This document shows, in pieces, positions 16,095 through 23,836 of a DNA stretch of 64,000 nt. Below the pieces are notes generated by a model. It saw only the letters and a program-made list of their open reading frames with translations, made no database searches and was not told the origin of the DNA. How positions within the stretch are numbered: position 1 is the first letter of the stretch; each line of letters begins with the position of its first letter. A program made the position numbers and the translations under genes. The stretch comes from Flavimobilis sp052324925. GTDB lineage: Bacteria; Actinomycetota; Actinomycetes; Actinomycetales; Cellulomonadaceae. The stretch is from the NCBI GenBank assembly GCA_052324925.1, contig JBQPRE010000002.1. The stretch is one strand, 5' to 3'.

Positions 16095-17764
16095 CGTCGA
16101 AGCTGACCGGTGTTCCCGTGAGCCCCGGGCGGGTGGCGGGTGTCGTCTACGCGATGCCAGCGCCCGTCCCGGAGCCCTCGGAGGCCGCCAGGTCAGCCGG
16201 GATCGACGCAAGCACGGCGGTCGCGCAGGTCGCGGCCGCCGTGCAGGCGGTCCAGGCTGACCTGTTCGAGCGCGCGAGCCGGGCGCAGGGTGCAGCGGCC
16301 GACGTCCTCACGGTGACGGCCGCGATGGCGGGCGACTCGACGCTCTCGAAGGGTGCGGCGCAGCGCATCGAGGACGACGGCGCGACCCCCGAGCGTGCAG
16401 TGTGGGATGCGGCCGAGCAGATCGCGGGTCAGCTGGAGAAGCTCGGCGGCATGATGGCGGAGCGTGCGCGCGACGCGCGCGACGTCCGCGACCGGATCGT
16501 GGCAGCGTTGCGTGGCCTGCCCGCGCCGGGCGTCCCGGACCCTGGCGTGCCGTTCATCCTCACGGCTGCTGACCTTGCCCCTGCCGACACGGCGACGCTC
16601 GACCCCGCGACGGTGCGCGCGATCGTCACCGCGGGTGGTGGTCCCACGTCGCACACGGCGATCCTCGCGCGCTCTCTCGGGATCCCGGCGATCGTCGCGT
16701 GCGCCGGTGCGACGGCCATCCCTGACGGGACGACGGTTCTCGTCGACGGCGGCGAGGGAACGGTGGACACGGCTCCGTCGGACGACGACGTGGCTGCAGC
16801 CGAGGCGCTCTCGGGCACCGCGAGGTCCTTCGACGGGCACGGCCACACGTCCGACGGGCACGCGGTCGCGCTGCTCGCCAACGTCGCTGACGCGCCGAGT
16901 GCTGACGCGGCCGTGGCCGCGGGCGCCGAGGGCGTCGGCCTCTTCCGGACCGAGTTCTGCTTCCTCGGGCGCGCTGACGAGCCGAGCGTCGACCAGCAGG
17001 TCGACGCCTACCGGGCGATCCTGTCGCGCTTCCCTGGGCGCAAGGTCGTCGTGAGGACGCTCGACGCGGGTGCGGACAAGCCGCTCGCGTACGTGACCGC
17101 GGACGGCGAGCCCAACCCGGCTCTCGGCGTGCGCGGCCTCCGCACGGCGCTCGAACACCCCGACGTGCTCGAGCGGCAGCTCGAGGCGATCGCCACCGCG
17201 ACGCAGGCGGAAGACGCGGACGTGTGGGTCATGGCGCCCATGGTGGCGACAGTCGCCGAGACCGAGAGCTTCGTCGGGCGGTGTGCCGCGCACGGGCTGA
17301 AGACCGCGGGCGTCATGGTGGAAGTGCCCGCGGCCGCGCTGCAGTCGCAGCACATCCTCGCGCACGCGTCGTTCGCTTCGATCGGAACGAACGACCTCAC
17401 GCAGTACTGCATGGCGGCCGACCGCGAGACTGCAGCGCTCGCCGTTCTCTCGACCGGCTGGCAGCCCGCAGTTCTGCAGCTCGTCGCGGCGACGTGCCGC
17501 GGCGGGGCGGCCAATGACGCACCCGTGGGGGTGTGTGGCGAGGCGGCCGGAGACCCGGCGCTCGCGGTCGTGCTCGTCGGGCTGGGAGTGTCGTCGCTGT
17601 CGATGACGCCCCGCGCTCTGGCGGACGTCGCTGCCGTGCTGGCGTCGGTCGACCTCGCGACGTGCGAGCGGCTTGCGAACGAAGCCCTCGCGCAACCCGA
17701 CGCCGATGCGGCCAGGTCGATTGTGCGAGCGGGAATCCCAGCGCTCGCGGAGCTAGGGCTCTGA
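16091..17764 (+). CDS. ptsI: PTS enzyme I (PEP-protein phosphotransferase)
   Basis: General PTS protein that takes phosphate from phosphoenolpyruvate and gives it to HPr. 557 aa, full length. Active His H188 in GGGPTSHTAILARSLG; PEP-binding barrel with GVGLFRTEFCFL, NPALGVRGLR, IGTNDLTQYCMAADR, and catalytic Cys C482 in VCGEAAGDP. Coupled to EIIC by a 4-bp overlap, which puts the general and the sugar-specific component under the same control. The last codons (ELGL-stop) are the first unit of an 18-bp tandem repeat. Confidence 0.97.
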   Translation: MTSKLTGVPVSPGRVAGVVYAMPAPVPEPSEAARSAGIDASTAVAQVAAAVQAVQADLFERASRAQGAAADVLTVTAAMAGDSTLSKGAAQRIEDDGATPERAVWDAAEQIAGQLEKLGGMMAERARDARDVRDRIVAALRGLPAPGVPDPGVPFILTAADLAPADTATLDPATVRAIVTAGGGPTSHTAILARSLGIPAIVACAGATAIPDGTTVLVDGGEGTVDTAPSDDDVAAAEALSGTARSFDGHGHTSDGHAVALLANVADAPSADAAVAAGAEGVGLFRTEFCFLGRADEPSVDQQVDAYRAILSRFPGRKVVVRTLDAGADKPLAYVTADGEPNPALGVRGLRTALEHPDVLERQLEAIATATQAEDADVWVMAPMVATVAETESFVGRCAAHGLKTAGVMVEVPAAALQSQHILAHASFASIGTNDLTQYCMAADRETAALAVLSTGWQPAVLQLVAATCRGGAANDAPVGVCGEAAGDPALAVVLVGLGVSSLSMTPRALADVAAVLASVDLATCERLANEALAQPDADAARSIVRAGIPALAELGL

Positions 17765-17893
17765 AGGGAGCTGTGCCGCTGGTGCGAGCTGGGGCTCTGG
17801 AGGGAGCTCGGGCTCTGGTACGAGCTCAGGCTCTGAGGTGAGCTGGGACTGTGGAGGGAGCTGGGCTCTGAAGGGAACTCAGCTTCTGCGGGC
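17751..17893 (+). repeat. 18-bp tandem repeat founded on the ptsI stop region
   Basis: Seven units of 17-18 bp of the form agctNgggctctgNaggg run from 17751. The first unit contains the ptsI stop codon and encodes ELGL-stop; the others are non-coding and diverged. A weak eighth unit ends near 17893. Confidence 0.88.
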
Positions 17894-17926
17894 ACTGTGG
17901 CTGAACGACGCCGGCTGATGGACGAC

Positions 17927-17964
17927 GACGGGGCCGGCCTGGGAGTTCCCGGGCCAGCCCCGTC
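17927..17964. terminator. Hairpin between convergent ptsI and ptsH
   Basis: Arms 17927-17944 and 17947-17964 pair over 18 bp with one C-A mismatch and one G-T pair around a 2-nt loop. No T-run. Confidence 0.6.
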
Positions 17965-18023
17965 GGGCGGTCCTGCCGCGTGAGGGTGTCGAGCATCGCT
18001 GCTCTGCGCGTAGCGGTGCTCCG

Positions 18024-18290
18024 CTAGATGGTCTCCTGGAGAAGGAATGCCTCGAGGGCGTCGAGCGCGGCGGTGGCGTCGTCCCCGTCCGTGTCGGTGT
18101 GGAGCGTGACAACCTCGCCGACGTTGGCGCCGAGCGTCATGACGCCGAGGACGGAGCTTGCGTCGACGGGGTCTTCGGTGCCGCGGGCGATGGTCACGGG
18201 CACTGCCTGCTTGCCGGCCTCTTGAGCGAAGAGTGCGGCGGGGCGTGCGTGGAGCCCCTCGAGAATCGCGACTGTGACGGTACGTTCCAT
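18024..18290 (-). CDS. ptsH: Phosphocarrier protein HPr
   Basis: Small phosphocarrier (88 aa) between enzyme I and EIIA. Active His H14 in ILEGLHARPAALF and the regulatory-site region SSVLGVMTLGA are present. ATG 18290 is served by AAGGAG with 7-nt spacing. Monocistronic, opposite to ptsI. Its promoter holds the best dre box of the window, so it should respond to the same regulator as the EIIC-ptsI operon. Confidence 0.96.
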   Translation of the reverse strand: MERTVTVAILEGLHARPAALFAQEAGKQAVPVTIARGTEDPVDASSVLGVMTLGANVGEVVTLHTDTDGDDATAALDALEAFLLQETI

Positions 18291-18327
18291 GGTCGAGCTC
18301 CTTCGCGCTGCGTTGCGTGTCATCTTG

Positions 18328-18362
18328 ATCGTAGGCGACCGAGGCGATCTGGTCTAGACCAG
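18328..18362 (-). promoter_or_regulatory. ptsH promoter with a perfect dre box
   Basis: CTGGTCTAGACCAG (18349-18362) is a perfect 14-bp palindrome matching the DasR element. On the minus strand TACGAT (18333-18328) fits a -10, and the box covers the -35 position (TAGACC), as expected for repression. Confidence 0.8.
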
Positions 18363-18417
18363 TGGGGTGGCCTGTGGCGCGGCGCGTGTCGTCGCGCGGC
18401 CCATCGTCGTCGGCCAT

Positions 18418-18635
18418 CGTCGGTTGTCGGCTGTCGGCTGTCGGTTGTCGTCGATCGTCGATCATCCTTGTCCTTGTCCTTGTCCTTGTCCGCGCGTCGT
18501 CGCTGGCCCACCCTCGTCGTTGGCCCACCCTCGCCGTTGGCCCACCCTCGTCGTGGGGCCACGTCGTCGTGGGGCCACCGTCGTCGTGGGGCCACCGTCG
18601 TCGCGGGGCCACGTCGTCGTAGGGCCACCGTCGTC
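18418..18635. repeat. Compound minisatellite between ptsH and tRNA-Leu
   Basis: The gene-free stretch 18363-18731 holds three kinds of repeat: gtcggct/gtcggtt 7-mers (about 18418-18455), a pure ccttgt hexamer run (about 18467-18491), and eight 16-17 bp units that drift from ttggcccaccctcgtcg to ggggccaccgtcgtcgt (18504-18635). Long open frames across it on either strand are artefacts of the repeat. Confidence 0.9.
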
Positions 18636-18731
18636 AGCGCGTGGTTCCGCCCGTGAAACTGGGACGCGTGCAGAGGGAGATCCGTGGGACGATCGTTCGT
18701 GCTGCGCGGGCGTTGCGTCCGCGTATGCGGC

Positions 18732-18805
18732 GCCCCCGTAGCCCAACCGGCAGAGGCAATCGGCTTAAACCCGATGCAGTGTGGGTTCGAGTCCCACCGG
18801 GGGCA
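18732..18805 (+). tRNA. tRNA-Leu (anticodon UAA), short variable arm
   Basis: 74 nt fold as a tRNA: acceptor GCCCCCG/CGGGGGC, 3-bp D stem, anticodon stem ATCGG/CCGAT with loop CTTAAAC, variable region of only 5 nt (GCAGT), T stem GTGGG/CCCAC with loop TTCGAGT, discriminator A. No CCA is encoded. Anticodon UAA reads UUA (Leu), yet Leu tRNAs normally have a long variable arm, so identity rests on the anticodon and A73. Confidence 0.88.
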
Positions 18806-18895
18806 CTCGCCGCGCATTTGCTACGCGCGTCCTCTGCGCGAGCGTGGGGCCTGCGGGTTCTCGCGGGTTGTCGCGCTCAGGGTGCTTGTCCTAGC

Positions 18896-18958
18896 GCTAG
18901 GTCGACTTGTTCTCCTGCTAGGTCGACTTGTTCTCGTGCACAGTCGGCCTGTTCTCAC
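18896..18958. repeat. 21-bp triple repeat after tRNA-Leu
   Basis: Three 21-bp units start at 18896, 18917 and 18938 (gctaggtcgacttgttctcc type; the third is diverged), with fainter copies to about 18990. Nothing else is seen in 18806-19137 except the ribosome site of the next gene. Confidence 0.8.
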
Positions 18959-19137
18959 AAGGCGCGGGCTTGGTCTCGCGCACAGTCGGTCCCTCCTGGC
19001 ATGCTCATACCGCGACGTGCCGCAGCCCGCCCGGGGATGGGAACGATGTTGACCCCGCAGGCGTTGCACCGTCAGACGCGCAACTACGCGAGCAGCCCGG
19101 ACGATCGCCCGGCCTGTCACGACTGCCAGGAGGAATA

Positions 19138-19971
19138 GTGAGCAACCCCGTCTTCACGTCGAGCCGGGCCTTCCGGGACCCGGTGCAGCAGCGCGGGCAC
19201 TCGGCTCAGGGCTTCGGTGACGGATCGGCCGCATCCGCGGCAACTCTCGAGAGCCTGTACGCGCAGCCTTCGGCTTCTCCTGTCCAGACGAACCGCATCA
19301 CGTACGACGACGTCATCGTGAAGACGGGCAGTCTTCTTGCGATCGTCGTCGTGCTGGCGGCGATCTCGTGGCAGGTGGCGCCGTCGATGCCGGGCCTCTA
19401 CATCGGCGGAGCGATCGTCGGCTTCGTCCTTGCGCTCGTCAACATCTTCAAGCGGAAGCCGAGCCCCGCGCTCATCATGGGCTACGCCGCTGCTCAGGGT
19501 GTCTTCCTGGGTGGGCTGTCGTTCTTCCTCGACCAGTTCTACCCGGGCGTTGCGATGCAGGCGCTCATCGCGACTGTCGTGACGTTCACCGTGGTGCTGC
19601 TCGGGTTCAAGAGCGGCAAGCTCCGGACGTCGCCGAAGCTCACGAAGATGTTCTTCATCGCAATGATCTCCTACGCGGCGTTCTCCCTCGTCAACCTCGG
19701 GATCATGCTGTTCGGTGCGAACGACGCGGCGTGGGGTCTGCGCTCGAGCGTCGAGATCGCGGGAATGCCGCTCGGCGTCATCATCGGCGCGGTCGCGGTG
19801 CTCCTCGCGTCGTACTCGCTCGTCATGGACTTCGAGCAGATTAAGCACGGCGTTGAGGTCGGTGCGCCCCGCAACCTCGCATGGACGTTCGCGTTCGGAC
19901 TCGTCGTCACGCTCGTCTGGCTCTACGTCGAGTTCCTCCGGATCTTCGCGATCCTCTCGGGCCGCGACTGA
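19138..19971 (+). CDS. Bax inhibitor-1/YccA family membrane protein
   Basis: Integral membrane protein of the BI-1/YccA superfamily (277 aa), actinobacterial subgroup, function unknown; relatives act as pH-dependent calcium leaks or protease modulators. GTG 19138 has AGGAGG (19128-19133) 4 nt upstream. A soluble N-terminus of about 60 residues precedes seven helices, among them SLLAIVVVLAAISW, GLYIGGAIVGFVLALVNIF, FFIAMISYAAFSLVNLGIML and LAWTFAFGLVVTLVWLYVEF. The conserved segment DFEQIKHGVEVGAP is present near the end. It stands alone between repeat-filled gaps. Confidence 0.92.
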   Translation: MSNPVFTSSRAFRDPVQQRGHSAQGFGDGSAASAATLESLYAQPSASPVQTNRITYDDVIVKTGSLLAIVVVLAAISWQVAPSMPGLYIGGAIVGFVLALVNIFKRKPSPALIMGYAAAQGVFLGGLSFFLDQFYPGVAMQALIATVVTFTVVLLGFKSGKLRTSPKLTKMFFIAMISYAAFSLVNLGIMLFGANDAAWGLRSSVEIAGMPLGVIIGAVAVLLASYSLVMDFEQIKHGVEVGAPRNLAWTFAFGLVVTLVWLYVEFLRIFAILSGRD

Positions 19972-20064
19972 GCGCATGGCCTCACGCTGATGCTCTGACG
20001 ATTCACCCGGACCTCTGGGTGCCGTCCGCCACGATGCCCGGTACCGCGCGAGACGCGCGGGACC

Positions 20065-20114
20065 GGGCATCGATGCATGGGGGCATCGATGCATGGGGCA
20101 TCGATGTGTCGGGG
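20065..20114. repeat. ggcatcgatgcatgg repeat
   Basis: Three 15-18 bp units of gggcatcgatgcatgg in the gap 19972-20282. Each unit holds the palindromes ATCGAT and ATGCAT. No gene is seen in the rest of this gap. Confidence 0.8.
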
Positions 20115-20282
20115 ATCGTGGTGTGGGGCTCGTTGCGCGTGGGTGTGAACGAGCTACTTGATGGCGCCCGCAGCTAGTCGGTCGGCTTCGGCGTCCACCG
20201 TGTGTGGTTGTCCGATGTGCCGACTACCCTTGACCGAGGCCCCGCGACCGCGCGGCTTCACCACGACGAGAGGTTCGACCCC

Positions 20283-20684
20283 GTGGCTACCCTTCCCCAG
20301 GCATCCGGCGGTTTCGGCGACAAGCCGGAGCTGACCTTCCCCGACACCGCGGCCCCCGCTGAGCTCGAGGTTCAGGTCCTCGTCCAGGGTACGGGCGACA
20401 CCGTCGAGGCTGGCGACAACATCGTCGTCAACTACCTCGGCCAGACGTGGGGCGGACACGTCTTCGACAACTCGTACGACCGCGGCTCCGCGATCGACTT
20501 CCCCATCGGTCTGGGCCGAGTGATCGGCGGATGGGACCAAGGCCTCGTCGGCAAGCAGGTCGGCTCGAGGGTTCTGCTCTCCATCCCGCCGCACCACGGG
20601 TACGGCTCACGGGGCGTTCCGCAGGCCGGCATCGGAGGGGACGACGTTCTCGTCTTCGTCGTCGACATCATCGGCACCAACTGA
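20283..20684 (+). CDS. FKBP-type peptidyl-prolyl cis-trans isomerase
   Basis: Single FKBP domain (133 aa) that speeds up cis-trans change at prolines; cytoplasmic since no signal peptide or helix is seen. GTG 20283 is the start best supported by protein sense. Marks: VVNYLGQTWGGHVFDNSYDRG, FPIGLGRVIGGWDQGLVG, GSRVLLSIPPHHGYGSRG and VLVFVVDIIG, all in the order of the FKBP12 fold. Comparable to small actinobacterial FKBPs of 120-135 aa. A strong hairpin follows. Confidence 0.95.
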   Translation: MATLPQASGGFGDKPELTFPDTAAPAELEVQVLVQGTGDTVEAGDNIVVNYLGQTWGGHVFDNSYDRGSAIDFPIGLGRVIGGWDQGLVGKQVGSRVLLSIPPHHGYGSRGVPQAGIGGDDVLVFVVDIIGTN

Positions 20685-20749
20685 GCAGTCTCACGACTCA
20701 CCGCGTCCCGGTTCCGGCCGTGTGGCAGCGGTGAATCAGAACGTTCGTC

Positions 20750-20781
20750 CTCAGGGGCGGCCCGGGTGGGCCGCCCCTGAG
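20750..20781. terminator. Hairpin after the FKBP gene
   Basis: 14-bp perfect stem (20750-20763 with 20768-20781) around GGGT. No T-run on either side. It lies between the convergent FKBP and HNH genes. Confidence 0.75.
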
Positions 20782-21089
20782 TCGTACCGAGTGCACCCGC
20801 CGGATCGCCGCCCGGGCTGCGTCCCGTCGTGAGCGTTCCTGCAGTGGCGCACCCAGTGCGGTCGCTGAGGCACATCGTCGCGAGCGCCCTCGGCTGTGTG
20901 CCGTGTGCCGTGTGCTGTGCGTCGTGCGCAGGCTGGTGGGTTGTGTACGCCGTGTGTGGCGTCCCATGCCGCGTGGGGCCGGTGCGCATGGCCGACGGCA
21001 GAGCGTCGGGCCTAGTCAGTACGGAATCGAGTCCTCTGGGTTGGCCTGGTCACTGCTCCCGACGCCCTCGTCGGGGTGGCGAGTCACGC
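20782..21089. other. Gene-free stretch with a GTGTGCC repeat
   Basis: No gene is supported here. At 20895-20935 a gtgtgcc/gtgtgct run forms a short degenerate repeat. Positions 21016-21089 would be the end of the alternative-frame tail of the HNH gene (see findings). Confidence 0.5.
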
Positions 21090-23393
21090 TCAGGGCGCCG
21101 CCGACTGGTGTCCCCGCGTCGTCGTCGGCGGGCGGACCGACTGGAATGGCCCCGTCTGCACTAGATAGTTGATGTGTGGGCGTGGTGCTGGTGGCTTGAG
21201 CGGACGCAACGTCGGACTTCTCCGCATGGGCGTTCGCGGGCTGGTCTGCTTGCCCGCGCCGGACCTCGTTCGGCGGCTCGCTTCCAGATGTGCCAGTGGG
21301 GTTCCTCGGGGGAAGGCTCGGAAGGCTCGGCCTCGATCCCTGGCTCGTGTCCGCGCTCGCGCTCGCGCTCGTGTTCGCACTCGTGCTCGTGTCCGTGTCC
21401 GTGTCCGTGTCCGTGTGCGTGTTCGCACTCGTGCTCGCGTTCGCGGGGCGTCCGCGCTCGGTCGAGTGACGGCTGAGGTGAGTGCCGCGCTTGTTGAGCT
21501 CGTGCGTCCCGTGGGCGACGTCCATATGAGGCGTGATGGTCGAAGTCGCGAGGTTCGCGCGGGCGTCGGGCGAGCGGGGGCACTCGACGGTGACGTGTGG
21601 GGACTGTTGAGGTCCTCGACGTCAGGGCCAGATGGGTCGGCGGCGCGTGCCGCTTCGCGGAGTGCCCTGGCCTGAGGGTCGTCGGCCACATGAACCGTCC
21701 ATGTACCCGCATGCTTGAGCCTGTGATGCTGACGGCACAAGTGGGCGAGGTTCGACGCGGACGTGGCTCCACCCTCGTCCCAGGCTTCGACGTGGTCGAG
21801 GTCGCACGCCTCGGCGCGCCGCCGGCACGACGGGAACCGGCACGTCTCGTCACGTAGCTGCGTGAAGATGCGCAGGTGAGACGGGACGCGGTACGTCGAC
21901 CGTGACATGTCGAGAGGCGCGCTGGTGTGCGGATCGGTGAGGATCCTCCTTAACGACGGGCTCTGCGCAACGAGCGAGCGCGCGGTCGCACGATCGATCG
22001 GCCCGCTGTTGACGAGCATGCCGTGCGGGGTGGGTGCGTTCCTGCTGCCGATGCCGCTGGCGTCACCGCTTGCTTCGCTGGTCTCGTCCCGCCTCGCGCT
22101 AGCGCCCCATGGGGCTGCTGCTGCGTCCGGCGAGTCTCCGAGCCAGTCGACTGGCACGAGTACTGCCACTGTCGGGACGATGCCGTAGATGTCCACGTCG
22201 CAGGCTGACGATGCCGTGTGTTCGTCGTCGTCGCCCAGAGCCTCGGTGTAGGCGACCTCGAGCAAGCGCTGCTGGCTCGAGGAAAGGCCGGTCCGGTCGC
22301 TGGGACGACGCTCGGAGCGCGCGGGATCGCCCGATCCGCCGACGCGTGCGTCGCTGATCGACGGAGGATCGACGATGTCTGTTGATCCGTTGCCCGCCGG
22401 GTGCACCGAGCCTGCGAGAGCCGAACCGTCTGTCGACGCTGCCGGGCCGTCCTGTGTCGCACGGCCTTCTGATGGCTCTGGCTGCGTCCGCGGGTAGTCG
22501 TCGTCGTTCGACTGCGGAACGTGCGCGGAGCCCTCGGTGGGGGCGGGCTCGTGAGGTCGTCGTGGGGTTGGTCTGGTGCCCTGCTGCGGGATGAGCAGCG
22601 CACCATCGCTGAGTGCGTATGCCATGAACGCGTCGGCACGCAGCTGGGTGAGTGTGCGCGGATCCTGCGGCGACCGGACTGCCATCGCAGCATCGATGCA
22701 GCGGTTGTAGATCGCGTGCGCTGCAACCGCAGGCAGGTGCGCCGTGAGTGTCGATATCCCATCGCGCGGCGGTGCGAGCAGGACGTGCCGCCCGGCGCGA
22801 GCCCGGCGGTGGCGCACCTCGATCGACTCTGGGTGGTACATCTCGCGGCGACGTCGGGCGAACACCTGGAGGCTTGCCGCAGTGACTGTCGGTGCCTTCT
22901 CGAGGATCTCGGATTCGAGAGCATCGCGCGCGCCCACGGGCAGCGTCGTGAGCTCCTCGAGCGCGACTGTGACGTGACGCTCCGAGATGACGCCGTCGAG
23001 AAGCGCCTTCCAGAGCGCCGCATGCTCGTCGGCGGCGGTTCGAGCGTCCTCCCAGGCGCGGCGCACAGTGCCCTCAGGGATGCGGATCATCGTCGCGACC
23101 TCCGCGATACCCGAGCGGTGCGCGGCCTCGACCGCCCGCGACGACGCCAGCAGCACGTCATCGACGTGCTCCGCGTGCGCGGCTTCTTGATCGGCGAGAA
23201 CGCCGAGATGAGCGAGAGCGCGAGCCTTCATGGCTGCAGCGGCTCGGATTGTGCGCTCCGCGTGCTCGACGACCTCAAGCACGCGGTCCTGCGTCTCCCG
23301 CAGCTCAATGCCCTCCGCCACCCAAGCGGCGTGGCCGCGGGGTGGGGAGACGATGCGTCGCTCGCGTGCGCTGCGATCGGTATTGGCCGCCAT
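21090..23393 (-). CDS. DUF222 / HNH endonuclease-like protein (13E12 family)
   Basis: Member of the actinobacterial 13E12 repeat family: an N-terminal DUF222 region (about 30-240), a low-complexity spacer, and an HNH nuclease domain CRFPSCRRRAEACDLDHVEA followed by NLAHLCRQHHRLKH, with Cys pairs and HNH residues intact. Biological role is not settled; members are often many per genome. ATG 23393 (MAANTD) is chosen because TACGTT lies 7 nt upstream without a ribosome site; ATG 23414 is an alternative. After about residue 610 the frame turns into an Arg-rich sequence with poor third-position GC, while the overlapping frame ending at 21016 looks natural. A frameshift near 21550-21563 is likely, so the true C-terminus is in doubt. 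Confidence 0.88.
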   Translation of the reverse strand: MAANTDRSARERRIVSPPRGHAAWVAEGIELRETQDRVLEVVEHAERTIRAAAAMKARALAHLGVLADQEAAHAEHVDDVLLASSRAVEAAHRSGIAEVATMIRIPEGTVRRAWEDARTAADEHAALWKALLDGVISERHVTVALEELTTLPVGARDALESEILEKAPTVTAASLQVFARRRREMYHPESIEVRHRRARAGRHVLLAPPRDGISTLTAHLPAVAAHAIYNRCIDAAMAVRSPQDPRTLTQLRADAFMAYALSDGALLIPQQGTRPTPRRPHEPAPTEGSAHVPQSNDDDYPRTQPEPSEGRATQDGPAASTDGSALAGSVHPAGNGSTDIVDPPSISDARVGGSGDPARSERRPSDRTGLSSSQQRLLEVAYTEALGDDDEHTASSACDVDIYGIVPTVAVLVPVDWLGDSPDAAAAPWGASARRDETSEASGDASGIGSRNAPTPHGMLVNSGPIDRATARSLVAQSPSLRRILTDPHTSAPLDMSRSTYRVPSHLRIFTQLRDETCRFPSCRRRAEACDLDHVEAWDEGGATSASNLAHLCRQHHRLKHAGTWTVHVADDPQARALREAARAADPSGPDVEDLNSPHTSPSSAPARPTPARTSRLRPSRLIWTSPTGRTSSTSAALTSAVTRPSADAPRTRARVRTRTRTRTRTRTRARVRTRARARARTRARDRGRAFRAFPRGTPLAHLEASRRTRSGAGKQTSPRTPMRRSPTLRPLKPPAPRPHINYLVQTGPFQSVRPPTTTRGHQSAAP
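21340..21455. repeat. GTGTCC / GCTCGC repeats in the HNH gene tail
   Basis: Hexamer runs (gctcgc, gtgtcc, cactcgtgctcg) give RTRTRT in the annotated frame and TDTDTD in the overlapping frame. The latter has nearly all codons ending in G or C. Confidence 0.85.
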
Positions 23394-23406
23394 GAGAGTT
23401 AACGTA
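23394..23406 (-). promoter_or_regulatory. -10 box of a leaderless HNH transcript
   Basis: On the minus strand TACGTT (23406-23401) is 7 nt from ATG 23393; TCGAAA fits a -35 17 bp further up. No Shine-Dalgarno. Confidence 0.6.
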
Positions 23407-23545
23407 TCGAACATGCGTTCGAGTTTCGAGCGCGGGTGGGGTGGTTGTGGGGTGAGGTTGAACTGGTACGAGGGTGAGGGCGGGGTGAAGCCCGTGCGGC
23501 GTGCTCGGTGCGAGCCGGTACGCGGTCGCGGGCATCGGGGGCAGG

Positions 23546-23790
23546 CGAGGGGAAGGCGCGGGCTTCAGGGGAGGTGCGAGGAGTGGAAAAGGGCGCAGGG
23601 ACGGGCGCAGGCGTGGGCCGAGGGGAAGGGGCGGCAGAGAGGTGGGCCGAGGGGAAGGGGTGGGCGCAGGCGTGGGGCGAGAGGAAGGGACGGCAGAGGG
23701 GTGGGGCGAAGGGAAAGGAGGGGCCGGGGGAGGGACGGGCGCGAGGCCGCCGGTAGGGAAGGGACGAGGGGTAGGGGCAGGGGAATGGAC
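23546..23790 (+). repeat. Purine-rich repeat with 59-bp period
   Basis: The plus strand from about 23440 to 23800 is strongly G/A-rich. Two diverged copies of a 59-bp unit begin with gggcgcaggcgtggg at 23603 and 23662, each made of smaller gaggggaagggg pieces. Open frames across it (Gly/Arg/Glu only) are not real genes. Nothing else is seen in 23407-23820. Confidence 0.85.
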
Positions 23791-23836
23791 GGGGAGACAG
23801 GGGACCGCACGGCGGTGATCCCGCTACGCTCGAACC

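Noticed and set aside
18320..18817. Long frames on both strands across 18.3-18.8 kb
   Set aside because: They exist only because the minisatellite lacks stops; one even runs through the tRNA gene.
21090..23393. HNH protein as sign of a mobile element or homing endonuclease
   Set aside because: 13E12/DUF222 proteins are common chromosomal families; no terminal repeats, intron or transposase nearby.
23501..23818. Gly/Arg/Glu-rich frames in the purine tract
   Set aside because: Pure repeat translation, no start signal or protein family.
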